Origin: Actinomycetes bacterium
GTDB lineage: Bacteria > Actinomycetota > Actinomycetes > S36-B12
Direction: 5' to 3'
DNA length: 33,568 nt
NCBI GenBank assembly: GCA_024641635.1
Contig: JAHECS010000023.1
Span: 1 to 33,568 of the forward strand
In this document: positions 1 through 9,744 of the stretch, one piece after another
How the letters are laid out: each line of letters opens with the position of its first letter
Position numbering within the stretch: position 1 is the stretch's first letter
Position numbers and translations under genes: made by a program
Notes under the pieces: model-generated
What the model saw: only the letters and a program-made list of their open reading frames with translations
Database searches by the model: none
Told to the model about the DNA's origin: nothing

Positions 1-473
1 TCGTCATCCTCCTCGTGCATCGAGTACACCTCGCGCTGCACCTTCTCGACGTCGGGAACGTCCTCGATGATCAGGTCGCTCTCGTTGGCCGACTCGATCC
101 TGAGGGTGCCGTAGTTGAGCACTCGGCCCATGATGCTGACCTCGAAGGACACATTGTTGATCTTCGACAGGGGCATGTCGCGGCCCTGCCGGGTGACCAT
201 GCCCTGCCGCGTGATGATCCGCCGGTTCGTGAACACGTACTGGGTCGTGATCCAGCGCAGGAACGCGATGAGCACGAATGGCACGAACAGGACGAGGCAG
301 ACGATGACGATGACCCACCTCAGGATGGTGTTGTCGGTCCAGAAGAAGAACCAGGTGCCGAAGAACACGATCGCCAGCAGGACGACGATCGGCACGATGA
401 GCGCCCGGAAGTGCGGACGCAGCTCGAACTGCACGGTCTCGCCGTCGGAGAGCAGCTTCTGGGGATAGGCCAT
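1..473 (-). CDS. PH domain-containing membrane protein (partial, 3' end outside window)
   Basis: Read on the minus strand from the ATG at 473, this gives about 157 residues before the window ends, so the C-terminus is missing. The protein begins MAYPQKLLSDGE. It has two hydrophobic segments around residues 25-45 and 52-72 (ALIVPIVVLLAIVFF; VIVIVCLVLFVPFVLIAF). A bacterial PH (bPH2/DUF304, YdbS-like) domain follows, with the typical strand pattern YVFTNRRIITRQG, then PLSKINNVSFE and GRVLNYGTLRIES. Family members are small membrane proteins of unclear function. The start lies 3 nt after the birA stop, so the two genes are very likely co-transcribed, as I recall for Rv3279c-Rv3278c in M. tuberculosis. 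The fold is clear; the role is unknown. Confidence 0.87.
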   Translation of the reverse strand, partial: MAYPQKLLSDGETVQFELRPHFRALIVPIVVLLAIVFFGTWFFFWTDNTILRWVIVIVCLVLFVPFVLIAFLRWITTQYVFTNRRIITRQGMVTRQGRDMPLSKINNVSFEVSIMGRVLNYGTLRIESANESDLIIEDVPDVEKVQREVYSMHEEDD

Positions 474-476
474 GGG

Positions 477-1286
477 TCAGATGGTGGCATGGATGACGTC
501 GCCGGCGGCGACAGACACCGTCTTCTCCGACGTGCGGACGTGGAGCTGGCCGTCGTCCCCGACGCCCACGGCGCGACCTGACAGCAGCTCGCCGTTGGGG
601 AGGTGGACGGACACGTCTCGCCCGATCGTCAGGCAACGCTCCCGGTAGGCGTCCATCACGAGCAGCCCACCCTCGCGCCGGAGGTCGGACAGCGAGGTGT
701 GCAGCACCGTGAGCACGTCGACGAGGAGGTCGTCCCGGGTCGCGGTCACGCCCTCGAGTCTGAGCGACGTCGCCGCAGCCGTCGGCAGGTGCTCAGCGTC
801 CTGGCTCACGTTGATCCCGATGCCGATGACGACCGCATCGGCTCCGTCGCTCTCGGCCAGGATGCCGGCCAGCTTGCGGGGGCCAGGCCCTCCGTCGCGC
901 AGGGGGCCGTCGATCACCACGTCGTTCGGCCACTTCAGGGCGGCCTCGGCTCCTACGCGGCGGCACGCCTCGACGACCGAGACGCCGGCGAGCAGCGGCA
1001 GCAGCGTGCGTTCGCCATCAGGATCCATCCGGACGAGCACGGAGAACCACAGACCGGCCCCCGGATCGCTGACCCAGGGGCGGCCCTGGCGCCCTCGCCC
1101 GGCGGTCTGCTCGTCCGCCACGAGCACGGTGCCTTCCGGAGCCCCTGCACGGGCGAGCTCGAGCACGTCGGCGTTGGTGGACCCGGTGGACGAGACCACG
1201 ATCGGCGGCGGCCACGGCACCTCACGATCCGCCAGCCGTCGCTCGACGAAGGCGGCGTCCACCTGTGCCGGTGCTGACTCACTCAC
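477..1286 (-). CDS. birA: Biotin--[acetyl-CoA-carboxylase] ligase (BirA, no DNA-binding domain)
   Basis: The 269-residue protein attaches biotin to the carrier lysine of biotin-dependent carboxylases via biotinyl-AMP. Visible motifs are the [13 protein letters not shown] entry, the ATP/biotin loop [12 protein letters not shown] near residue 65, [10 protein letters not shown] near 120, and KLAGILAES...[10 protein letters not shown] in the central domain. A short SH3-like C-terminal domain ends in [11 protein letters not shown]. The N-terminus goes straight into the catalytic domain, so this is the monofunctional type without the helix-turn-helix repressor domain of E. coli BirA. The GTG at 1286 was chosen because a -10-like TACCTT sits exactly 6 nt upstream, suggesting a leaderless mRNA. 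It is divergent from the carboxylase genes it serves. Confidence 0.96.
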   Translation of the reverse strand: MSESAPAQVDAAFVERRLADREVPWPPPIVVSSTGSTNADVLELARAGAPEGTVLVADEQTAGRGRQGRPWVSDPGAGLWFSVLVRMDPDGERTLLPLLAGVSVVEACRRVGAEAALKWPNDVVIDGPLRDGGPGPRKLAGILAESDGADAVVIGIGINVSQDAEHLPTAAATSLRLEGVTATRDDLLVDVLTVLHTSLSDLRREGGLLVMDAYRERCLTIGRDVSVHLPNGELLSGRAVGVGDDGQLHVRTSEKTVSVAAGDVIHATI

Positions 1287-1291
1287 ACGAC

Positions 1292-1298
1292 TAAGGTA
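1292..1298. promoter_or_regulatory. Bidirectional -10 region between birA and accD
   Basis: The 7 bases TAAGGTA hold a plus-strand TAAGGT (1292-1297) and a minus-strand TACCTT (1293-1298), both fitting the actinobacterial -10 pattern TANNNT. The minus copy is 6 nt from the birA GTG. The plus copy would start a transcript near 1303-1305, leaving a short leader with GGAGGAG before the accD ATG at 1323. No good -35 is visible on either side. This is inferred from sequence only. Confidence 0.5.
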
Positions 1299-1322
1299 CG
1301 CAATCGAGGCCTAGGAGGAGCG

Positions 1323-2911
<1,589 letters not shown>

Positions 2912-2915
<4 letters not shown>

Positions 2916-3118
2916 GCGGCAAGGAGCCCCTGCTCCGGGTCGTGTCGGGATCGCCGACGCCCGACGAGCTCGCCGTCGTGGTGGCGGTCCTGGCGACCCG
3001 GCCCCACGCGGCGGCCGAGACGCCGCAGTTCAGCCTGTGGGCGCGGAAGAGCCGGCAGACGCGACCGTCCCTGCGTCCGGGCTTCGGGGCGTGGCGGGCG
3101 TCCGCGATGCCGCGGTAG
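2912..3118 (+). CDS. accE: Acyl-CoA carboxylase epsilon subunit
   Basis: This 68-residue gene starts at a GTG that overlaps the accD stop (GTGA), so translation is probably coupled. The protein opens [26 protein letters not shown], typical of actinobacterial AccE/PccE epsilon subunits. These share a short hydrophobic helix after xPTxEELAAL and an end rich in W and R (here [13 protein letters not shown] and [11 protein letters not shown]). In characterised systems epsilon bridges or stimulates the alpha and beta subunits. Its place between beta and maf matches accE5 in mycobacteria. The protein is small and poorly conserved, so recognition rests on the motif and position together. Confidence 0.9.
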
Positions 3119-3126
3119 CCGCGAGG

Positions 3127-3741
3127 ATGACCGAGCTCGTCCTCGCCTCGCAATCGCCAGGGCGGCTGGGCGTGCTGCGCAACGCCGGGGTCTCGCCACA
3201 GGTGCACGTCAGCAATGTCGACGAGGAGGCCCTCGAGGCGAGCATGCCCACGGCCTCACCGGCCGAGCTGTGCCTTGCCCTCGCCAGGGCGAAGGCGGAG
3301 GCAGTCGCCGCGGACTACCGAGGTGAGCCCGAGGTCATCGTCATCGGCTGCGACTCGGTGTTCGACGTCGACGGGCAGGCGTTCAGCAAGCCCGACTCCC
3401 CCGAGCAGGCCTGGGAGCGCTGGGCGCTGATGATGGGGCGCTCAGGCACCCTGCGAACCGGCCATTGGCTCATCCGGGCCGAGACCGGCGAAGCCACCGG
3501 CGCCGTGGCAAGCACCCTCGTGCGGATGGGCAACCCCACGCGGGACGAGCTGGCCGCCTACCTCGCGACCGGCGAACCGCTTCGCGTCGCGGGCGGCTTC
3601 ACCCTGGATGCCCTGGGCGGTGCCTTCGTCGACGGGATTGACGGGGACCCGTCGAACGTCGTGGGCCTGTCACTGCCCTTGGTCCGCCGCCTGCTGCTCG
3701 ACCTCGGGGTCACCTGGACCGACCTGTGGTCCCCGTCGTAG
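3127..3741 (+). CDS. maf: Maf family nucleoside triphosphate pyrophosphatase
   Basis: The 204-residue protein hydrolyses non-canonical or modified nucleoside triphosphates to monophosphates, a house-cleaning role. It shows the Maf N-terminal loop LVLASQSPGRLGVLRNAG (usual form ASxSPRRxELL), the catalytic-acid segment VIGCDSVFDVDG, an MMGRSGTLRTGH segment, and the C-terminal substrate loop GDPSNVVGLSLPLV. The ATG at 3127 was chosen over an upstream in-frame start at 3037, which would overlap accE by 82 nt and add residues not resembling Maf. It lies 8 nt after the accE stop, in the same order as in mycobacteria. Substrate is not predictable. Confidence 0.94.
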   Translation: MTELVLASQSPGRLGVLRNAGVSPQVHVSNVDEEALEASMPTASPAELCLALARAKAEAVAADYRGEPEVIVIGCDSVFDVDGQAFSKPDSPEQAWERWALMMGRSGTLRTGHWLIRAETGEATGAVASTLVRMGNPTRDELAAYLATGEPLRVAGGFTLDALGGAFVDGIDGDPSNVVGLSLPLVRRLLLDLGVTWTDLWSPS

Positions 3742-3773
3742 TCCCTCCCACCCCATCGGCTCCCGGTAGTCGA

Positions 3774-3779
3774 TACGCT
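3774..3779 (+). promoter_or_regulatory. Possible -10 element for accA
   Basis: TACGCT fits TANNNT and would start a transcript around 3786, giving an accA leader of about 50 nt with GAGAGG about 11 nt before the GTG. No -35 is seen, and accA could equally be read from the accD promoter. Confidence 0.25.
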
Positions 3780-3835
3780 GCCCCGCGGGTCCGCCGCGTT
3801 CCTCGGACCGCCACCACAGAGAGGGTCCACTCCAC

Positions 3836-5593
3836 GTGCATACCGTCCTGATCGCCAACCGAGGCGAGATCGCCGTTCGCGTCATCCGCGCCTGCCGGGA
3901 CGCCGGCCTCACATCGGTGGCGGTGTACGCCGATCCGGACCGCGACGCCCTGCACGTGCGCCTGGCCGACGAGGCCTACGCCCTCGGCGGATCGACCGCC
4001 GCGGAGAGCTATCTCGTGATCGACAAGATCCTCGATGCCGCCCGCCAGTCCGGCGCCGACGCGGTCCACCCCGGGTACGGCTTCCTGTCGGAGAACGCCG
4101 ACTTCGCGCAGGCGGTCATCGATGCCGGACTGACGTGGATCGGCCCGCCGCCGGACGCGATCCGGTCCCTCGGCGACAAGGTCTCGGCCCGGCACATCGC
4201 CCAGCGCGCCGGCGCGCCGCAGGTGCCCGGCACCGCGGACCCGGTGAAGGGTGCGGACGAGGTCGTCACGTTCGCCGAGGAGCACGGTCTCCCGGTCGCG
4301 ATCAAGGCTGCCTTCGGCGGCGGCGGCCGCGGCCTGAAGGTGGCCCGCTCGCTGGAGGAGATCCCGGACCTGTACGACTCGGCCGTGCGCGAGGCCGTGG
4401 CGGCGTTCGGTCGCGGCGAGTGCTTCGTCGAGCGGTACCTGGACAACCCGCGCCACGTCGAGACGCAGGTGCTCGCCGACACCCACGGCAACGTCGTGGT
4501 GGTGTCCACCCGCGACTGCTCGCTGCAGCGCCGGCACCAGAAGCTCGTCGAGGAGGCGCCCGCGCCCTTCCTCACCGATGACCAGCTCCACCGCTTGTAT
4601 GAGTCGTCCAAGGCGATCATCAAGGAGGCGGGCTACTACAACGCCGGCACCTGCGAGTTCCTCGTCGGCACCGACGGGACCATCTCGTTCCTCGAGGTGA
4701 ACACGCGCCTGCAGGTCGAGCACCCGGTGACGGAGGAGGTCGCCGGGATCGACCTGGTTCGCGAGCAGTTCCGCATCGCCGAGGGCGGCGTCATCGACTA
4801 CGACGATCCCGTGCTGCGCGGTCACTCGTTCGAGTTCCGCATCAACGGTGAGGATCCCGGACGCAACTTCCTGCCCGCACCGGGCGTGCTCGCGGTCTGG
4901 AAGCCGCCGAGCGGACCCGGCGTGCGCGTCGACGCGGGGTTCGAGGCCGGCGACGTCATCGGCGGGAACTTCGACTCCCTGCTCGCGAAGCTCATCGTCA
5001 CCGGCGCCACCCGCGAGGAGGCGCTCGAGCGCTCGCGCCGGGCACTGGACGAGTTCGAGGTCGACGGCATCGCCACGGCCCTCACGTTCCACCGCGTCGT
5101 GGTCCGCGATCCCGCGTTCGCGCCACCCGAAGGTGAGTCGTTCACCATCCACACCCGCTGGATCGAGACCGAGTTCGACAACACGATCCCTGCGTACGCA
5201 GGCGCCGCCGACGCCCTCGTCGAGCCGGAGCCGCGCGAGACGGTCGTCGTCGAGGTCGGCGGCAAGCGGGTCGAGGTCACCCTGCCGGCCGGGCTCGGTG
5301 CCGCGGCGGCTCCGGCGGGCGGCGGCGCCCAGCCGAAGAAGCGGAAGGCCGGCAAGAAGGGCGGCAGCGGGGCGACCGGCGACTCCCTCGTGGCGCCCAT
5401 GCAGGGCACGATCGTGAAGGTCGAGGTGACCGAGGGCCAGCAGGTTGCCGAAGGCGACCTCGTCGTGGTGCTCGAGGCGATGAAGATGGAGCAGCCGCTC
5501 AACGCCCACAAGGCCGGCACGATCACCAAGCTCACCGCCGAGGTCGGCGCCACGGTGCCGACCGGAACCGTCCTCTGCGAGATCACCGACTGA
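3836..5593 (+). CDS. accA: Acetyl-/propionyl-CoA carboxylase alpha subunit (biotin carboxylase plus biotin carrier)
   Basis: The 585-residue fused subunit carboxylates biotin using ATP and bicarbonate, then carries it to AccD. The order is a biotin carboxylase N-domain ([35 protein letters not shown] near residue 75) and an ATP-grasp domain ([12 protein letters not shown] near 160; [19 protein letters not shown] near 225; EFLVG...[17 protein letters not shown] near 290). The carboxylase C-domain follows, then a linker rich in Ala, Gly and Lys, and the biotinyl domain with EAMKMEQP. The biotinylated lysine is residue 550. The length matches AccA3-type subunits of Actinobacteria, which serve several carboxylases. 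The GTG start gives the canonical N-terminus. The stop codon touches the palindrome at 5593-5664. Confidence 0.97.
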   Translation: MHTVLIANRGEIAVRVIRACRDAGLTSVAVYADPDRDALHVRLADEAYALGGSTAAESYLVIDKILDAARQSGADAVHPGYGFLSENADFAQAVIDAGLTWIGPPPDAIRSLGDKVSARHIAQRAGAPQVPGTADPVKGADEVVTFAEEHGLPVAIKAAFGGGGRGLKVARSLEEIPDLYDSAVREAVAAFGRGECFVERYLDNPRHVETQVLADTHGNVVVVSTRDCSLQRRHQKLVEEAPAPFLTDDQLHRLYESSKAIIKEAGYYNAGTCEFLVGTDGTISFLEVNTRLQVEHPVTEEVAGIDLVREQFRIAEGGVIDYDDPVLRGHSFEFRINGEDPGRNFLPAPGVLAVWKPPSGPGVRVDAGFEAGDVIGGNFDSLLAKLIVTGATREEALERSRRALDEFEVDGIATALTFHRVVVRDPAFAPPEGESFTIHTRWIETEFDNTIPAYAGAADALVEPEPRETVVVEVGGKRVEVTLPAGLGAAAAPAGGGAQPKKRKAGKKGGSGATGDSLVAPMQGTIVKVEVTEGQQVAEGDLVVVLEAMKMEQPLNAHKAGTITKLTAEVGATVPTGTVLCEITD

Positions 5594-5664
5594 CCCCGCC
5601 GAGAGGCACGCTGTGGTCGTGTTCCGGGCCCGGAACACGACCACAGCGTGCCTCTCGGCGGGGT
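5593..5664. repeat. 72-bp perfect palindrome (hairpin H1), shares arms with H2
   Basis: Every base from 5593 to 5628 pairs with 5664 to 5629, giving a 36-bp perfect stem centred on GGGCCC with no loop. The outer 24 nt of the left arm (5596-5619) are identical to the left arm of H2 at 28436-28459, and the right arms match likewise. The inner 9 bp (5620-5628) differ from H2 but still pair. It begins on the last base of the accA stop and ends 5 nt before a -10-like TACCGT. There is no T-tract. It may act as a terminator or be a dispersed palindromic element. Confidence 0.95.
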
Positions 5665-5669
5665 TGACG

Positions 5670-5675
5670 TACCGT
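5670..5675 (+). promoter_or_regulatory. -10 element for a leaderless TPM-like gene
   Basis: TACCGT is followed by exactly 6 nt and then the ATG at 5682, so transcription would start at or next to the start codon. No Shine-Dalgarno is visible. Confidence 0.5.
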
Positions 5676-5681
5676 GGACGT

Positions 5682-6938
5682 ATGCGCCGCATCGCCGCCG
5701 TCCTGACCGCGCTCGCACTCTCCGCCGGGATCGGGCTGGCTGCCGCCCCCTCGGCACACGCGGCGCCGGACGTGACGGATGCTGCGGCCGCACTTCGCTC
5801 CGGCGACGCGGTCTACAACGACCCGGCGGCCGAGAACGCGCTGTCGTCCGCCGAGGTCAGCGACCTGTCCGCACAGGTCCTCGCCAGCGACACCCCGATG
5901 TTCGTTGCCGTCCTGCCCGCGTCCGCCGCTGGAGGCGGGAGCGGCGACGAGACCCTGGTGGCGCTCAAGGACGCCGTCGGGCTGGCCGGCGTCTACGCCG
6001 TCGTCGTCGGCAACGAGTTCCGCGCGGGCTCGACCTCAGGATCCGTGTCGGACCTGGCCACAGAGTCGTTCCGGACGCAGCGCGACAACGGCGCCTTCGC
6101 CGTGCTGTCCGAGTTCGTCACCCTGACGACCGAGCGCTTCAGCGCCTCGACACCCACCGACTCGTCCGGCGGCGGCGGCGGTGCCATGGTCGTCCTCCTG
6201 GTCATGCTCCTCGGGGGCGCGGTCGTCGTCGTCGTGCTCGTCCGCCGGGGACGCAAGAAGGCGGCCGAGCAGCTCGTCGCGGTCCGGGCCACCGTCGACG
6301 CCGACATCACCGAGTACGGCGAGCGGCTCGCGGCGCGGGACCTCGACGACCCGGACATGGACGACGACGCGCGCGCCGACATGCAGCACGCCCTGGACAG
6401 CTACGACCGGGCGAAGATCGCCGTGGCCCACATGCGCAGCCCATCGGATGCGGCCGGAGTCACGACGGCCCTCGAGGACGGGCGCTTCGCGCTCGCCTGC
6501 GTCGACGCCCGCCTCGACGAACGCCCCCTGCCCGAGCGTCTGCCGCCCTGTTTCGTGGACCCGCGACACGGTCCCAGCGTCAGCGAGGTGTCATGGGCGC
6601 CTCCCGGCCTGACCGAGCGCGCAGTGCCGATGTGCAAGGACTGTGCGACGACGACGCTCACCGGCGGCCAGCCCAGGAGCCTCGAGGTCGCCACGGCGGG
6701 AGGCCCACGGCCGTACTACCAGGCCGGACCCGAGTACGCGCCGTATGCCCAGGGCTACTACTCGCCATTCTCCGGAGTCATGGGCGCCGTCCTCATGGGC
6801 ACGATGCTCAGCAGCATGTGGCACATGCCGGGCGTCACGTCGGCGACGGGCATGGACACCGCGGGATTCGGCGGCGACAACAGCGGATGGGGCGGCCTCG
6901 GCGGGGGCGACTTCGGCGGCGGCGGATTCGGCGGGGGG
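5682..6938 (+). CDS. Secreted membrane-anchored TPM-like protein with Gly-rich tail; no stop codon at expected end
   Basis: From the ATG the protein has a signal peptide (MRRIAAVLTALALSAGIG...APSAHAAP, cleavage after AHA) and an alpha/beta extracellular region resembling the TPM domain family (to about residue 160). After a Gly run comes one membrane segment (about 166-187, MVVLLVMLLGGAVVVVVLV) followed by RRGRKK. A cytoplasmic part contains a CKDC pair, and a tail is rich in Gly, Phe and Tyr (GGGDFGGGGFGGGS). Related proteins end in such a tail, but here the frame stays open to 9089 through antisense of the next gene and across lpdA. The biological end is therefore unresolved; 6938 marks the last base before the convergent gene's stop. 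A one-base slip in the G6 run at 6933-6938 would end it at 7030 or 7041. Confidence 0.7.
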
Positions 6939-7394
6939 TCAGTCCTCGGCGACCGCGCGACAGGGGAGGGCACGCAGGCGCTCGACGTACTCGGACGGAG
7001 CACCGCCCGCCTCGGCCGCGTCGGCGATGACGCCCAGGTAGTGGGCCGACGGGAGTCCGCCCTCGTAGGCATCGAGCACATAGAGCCAGGCGAGCTGATG
7101 TGCGCCACCGGTCTGCACCCGCACCCGGATCTTCGCCCAGAGCCCGAGGTCGGCCCCTTCCCATGCGTCGAGCTCAAGCTCATCCTGGTCCGGGACGTCA
7201 TACAGCATGACGAACACCGACGAATCCGGATCCTCGACAACGGTGGACAGCGCCCCGTCCCAGCCGACGTCCTCCCCGGCGAAGGTCAGACGCCACCCGC
7301 GCAGCCACCCGGTCCCCCACACCGGCGAGGCCGGCGCCCGCTGCGCCATCCGATGCGGGTCCAGGTTGGATCCGTAGGCGGCATAGAGGGTCAC
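6939..7394 (-). CDS. Gamma-glutamylcyclotransferase-like (GGCT/AIG2 fold) protein
   Basis: The 151-residue protein begins VTLYAAYGSNLDPHRMAQR. YGSNL is the nucleotide/substrate loop signature of the GGCT-like superfamily, which forms 5-oxoproline from gamma-glutamyl compounds or acts on related amides. Further family features are GWRLTFAG, the hydrophobic strand SSVFVMLYDVPDQDELELDAWEG (Asp/Glu rich, with the likely catalytic Glu in DAWEG) and a C-terminal YLGVIADAAE helix. The GTG at 7394 was chosen because the motif starts at residue 3 and TACGCT lies 7 nt upstream; a GTG at 7400 is also possible. It is convergent with the TPM-like gene and divergent from lpdA. Actual substrate unknown. Confidence 0.85.
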   Translation of the reverse strand: MTLYAAYGSNLDPHRMAQRAPASPVWGTGWLRGWRLTFAGEDVGWDGALSTVVEDPDSSVFVMLYDVPDQDELELDAWEGADLGLWAKIRVRVQTGGAHQLAWLYVLDAYEGGLPSAHYLGVIADAAEAGGAPSEYVERLRALPCRAVAED

Positions 7395-7401
7395 GGCCAC
7401 C

Positions 7402-7407
7402 AGCGTA
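7402..7407 (-). promoter_or_regulatory. Possible -10 element for the GGCT-like gene
   Basis: On the minus strand this reads TACGCT, fitting TANNNT, 7 nt before the GTG at 7394. It supports a leaderless transcript, though less cleanly than the sites with 6-nt spacing. Confidence 0.35.
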
Positions 7408-7440
7408 TGGACAACGGCCTCCGTACGGAAGAATGCGCGC

Positions 7441-8835
7441 GTGACCACAGTCGTGATCGTCGGAGGCGGCCCGGGCGGATACGAGGCGGCTCTCGTCGCA
7501 CGGCAGCTCGGCGCCGACGTGACCCTCGTGGACAGCGATGGTCTCGGCGGGTCCGCCGTCCTCACCGACTGCGTTCCCAGCAAGGCCCTCGTCGCCACGG
7601 CGAACGTCCGCACGGCAGCCACGGCCAGCGCGAGCCTGGGCGTGCTCATCGACGGTCGTGCGCCGGACCCGTCCCACATCGGGGTCGATCTCAGGTCCGT
7701 CAACGAGCGCATCATGGGACTCGCGCGCGCCCAGAGCGACGACATCCGCGACCGCCTGCTCAAGGAGGGCATCGGCATCATGCCCGGCCGCGGTCGACTG
7801 AACCCCGACGGGGACGTCGTCGTGCGGCGGCGGGACGGCCACGACGAGACCCTCGCTGCCGACGCCGTCCTGCTCGCGACCGGCGCTCGGCCGCGCGTCC
7901 TTCCCGAGGCGATCCCCGACGGCGAGCGGATCCTCACCTGGGACCAGGTCTACGACCTCGACGAGGTGCCGGAGCGGCTCATCGTCGTCGGCTCCGGCGT
8001 GACGGGGGCGGAGTTCGCCGGTGCCTACCACGCGCTCGGCAGCCGCGTCGTGCTGATCTCGTCGCGCGAGCACGTGCTCCCGGGCGAGGATCCCGATGCG
8101 GCGCGGGTCACGGAGCAGGTGTACGGGCGCCGCGGCCTCGAGGTGCTGGGCAGGTCGCGCGCGGTCTCGGCACGTCGCACGGAGGATGGCGTCGAGGTGA
8201 CGCTGACATCGGGCGAGGTGGTGACGGGCTCGCACGTGCTGCTCGCCGTGGGCTCGCTGCCCAACACCGACGACCTTGGGCTCCCGGAAGCCGGGGTGGA
8301 GACGAACGACGCCGGCTTCGTGAAGGTGGATCGCGTCAGCCGCACATCGCGGCGGGGCGTGTACGCGGCCGGCGACTGCACCGGGGTGCTCATGCTCGCC
8401 TCGGTCGCGGCGATGCAAGGACGCATCGCCATGTGGCATGCCCTGGGCGACGCCGTGACCCCGCTGGACCTGAGCGCGGTGTCGAGCACGGTGTTCACCG
8501 ACCCCGAGATCGCCACGGTGGGTCTCACCCAACGGGATCTCGACGACGGCAGCTTCCGGGGGGACGTCGTGATGGTGCCCCTCGCCGCCAACGCGCGGTC
8601 GAAGATGGAGGCCCGGCACGACGGCTTCGTGAAGCTGTTCTGCCGTCGCGGCTCACGGATCGTCGCCGGCGCGGTGATCGTCAGCCAGCACGCCAGCGAG
8701 CTCATCCACCCCCTGACGATCGCGATCGAGCAGCGCCTCACGGTGGACCAGCTGGCAGCGACGTTCACGGTGTACCCGAGCCTGTCCGGCTCGATCGCGG
8801 AGGCAGCGCGCAGGCTGCACATCGCGGCAGAGTAG
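7441..8835 (+). CDS. lpdA: NAD(P)H-quinone-type flavoprotein disulfide reductase family protein (LpdA)
   Basis: The 464-residue protein has the two-dinucleotide-binding fold: FAD-binding VVIVGGGPGGYEAALVARQLG at the N-terminus, LLATGARPRVLP, NAD(P)-binding LIVVGSGVTGAEFAGAYHALGS, then GVYAAGDCTGVLMLASVAAMQGRIA and a dimerisation domain ending YPSLSGSIAEAARRL. The redox-active CxxxxC of lipoamide dehydrogenases is replaced by DCVPSK with only one cysteine, as in M. tuberculosis LpdA (Rv3303c). From memory that enzyme is a quinone reductase, not a lipoamide dehydrogenase. The similarity to that protein is close along the whole length. It is divergent from the GGCT-like gene and starts at GTG. 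Disulfide reduction by the usual mechanism is not expected. Confidence 0.93.
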   Translation: MTTVVIVGGGPGGYEAALVARQLGADVTLVDSDGLGGSAVLTDCVPSKALVATANVRTAATASASLGVLIDGRAPDPSHIGVDLRSVNERIMGLARAQSDDIRDRLLKEGIGIMPGRGRLNPDGDVVVRRRDGHDETLAADAVLLATGARPRVLPEAIPDGERILTWDQVYDLDEVPERLIVVGSGVTGAEFAGAYHALGSRVVLISSREHVLPGEDPDAARVTEQVYGRRGLEVLGRSRAVSARRTEDGVEVTLTSGEVVTGSHVLLAVGSLPNTDDLGLPEAGVETNDAGFVKVDRVSRTSRRGVYAAGDCTGVLMLASVAAMQGRIAMWHALGDAVTPLDLSAVSSTVFTDPEIATVGLTQRDLDDGSFRGDVVMVPLAANARSKMEARHDGFVKLFCRRGSRIVAGAVIVSQHASELIHPLTIAIEQRLTVDQLAATFTVYPSLSGSIAEAARRLHIAAE

Positions 8836-8919
8836 GGAGGGGCGGCGCATCAGCGCGCCGCGGAATAGATCGACTGTCGGCATGGCGCTGTCAGGGCTCC
8901 ACACGGTGCCGCGACCTAC

Positions 8920-8925
8920 TAGGGT
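8920..8925 (+). promoter_or_regulatory. -10 element for leaderless punA
   Basis: TAGGGT is followed by 6 nt (CGAAGA) and the GTG at 8932. The start codon would be at or near the first transcribed base. Confidence 0.55.
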
Positions 8926-8931
8926 CGAAGA

Positions 8932-9744
8932 GTGACTGTTCATCCACAGACCGACGTGGCAATGAGGCATGCCGAAGAATCTGCGTCAGCGCTGGCGCAC
9001 CTGACTGGCGTGGCCAGGCACGACGTCGCCGTCATCCTCGGCTCCGGATGGATGTCGGACGCCGATCGCCTTGGCCCGTCCAAGGCTGACTTCCGGGTCA
9101 CGGACATGCCGCACTTCGAGCGGCCGCTCGCAGAAGGACACCCGGGCAGCTTCCGCAGCGTCGATGCCGACGGCACCCGCGTCCTCGTCTTCCTCGGTCG
9201 CACCCACTTCTACGAGGGTCACGGGGTCGATGCGGTGACCCACCGGGTGCGCACGGCGGCCGCGGCCGGCTGCAAGACCTTGCTCCTCACCAACGCCTGT
9301 GGCGGCATCAATCCGGACTGGCCCCCCGGAACTCCCGTCCTCATCAAGGACCACATCAACTTCACGGGCGTCTCACCTCTGCATGGCGCCGACTTCGTCG
9401 ACCTCACCGACTTGTACTCCGCCCGCCTGCGCCACATCGCCCACGAGATCGAGCCGTCGCTCCCAGAGGGCGTCTACATGCAGTTCCCCGGGCCGATGTA
9501 TGAGACCGCCGCCGAGATCACGATGGCGAAGAACATGGGTGCCGACCTCGTCGGGATGAGCACCGCCCTGGAGGCGATCGTGGGGCGCGCCGCAGGGATG
9601 GAGATCATGGGCCTCTCCCTGGTGACGAACTACGCCACGGGCATCGCCAAGCACCCGCACAGCCATGCCGAGGTCCTGGCAGCAGGCAAGGCCGCCGCCG
9701 GACGGATGAGTGAATTCCTGGCCGAGATGATCGGGAAGATGTGA
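8932..9744 (+). CDS. punA: Purine-nucleoside phosphorylase (trimeric class)
   Basis: The 270-residue enzyme splits purine (deoxy)nucleosides with phosphate into base and (deoxy)ribose-1-phosphate. It shows VAVILGSGW (phosphate loop), GRTHFYEGHG with the phosphate-binding His, LLTNACGGIN, DHINFTGVSPL, the purine-site segment YMQFPGPMYETAAEI, VGMSTALEAIVGRAAGMEIMGLSLVTNYATGIAK, and a C-terminal helix. This is the trimeric PNP pattern of animals and Actinobacteria. The nucleotide order TGATG joins it to the mutase gene with a 1-nt overlap, so ribose-1-phosphate release and its isomerisation are likely co-expressed. The GTG start is supported by the -10 motif spacing. Confidence 0.95.
   Translation: MTVHPQTDVAMRHAEESASALAHLTGVARHDVAVILGSGWMSDADRLGPSKADFRVTDMPHFERPLAEGHPGSFRSVDADGTRVLVFLGRTHFYEGHGVDAVTHRVRTAAAAGCKTLLLTNACGGINPDWPPGTPVLIKDHINFTGVSPLHGADFVDLTDLYSARLRHIAHEIEPSLPEGVYMQFPGPMYETAAEITMAKNMGADLVGMSTALEAIVGRAAGMEIMGLSLVTNYATGIAKHPHSHAEVLAAGKAAAGRMSEFLAEMIGKM

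Noticed and set aside
8100-8200. lpdA as a pyruvate/2-oxoglutarate dehydrogenase E3 subunit
   Set aside because: The redox CxxxxC is absent (DCVPSK) and no E1/E2 gene is nearby. It matches the quinone-reductase LpdA type.
5613-9089. 1158-codon open frame spanning the TPM-like gene, the GGCT-like gene and lpdA
   Set aside because: Only the first part (5682 to about 6938) looks like protein. The rest is antisense to one well-supported gene and out of frame with another, and is rich in Arg and Pro as expected of shadow frames.
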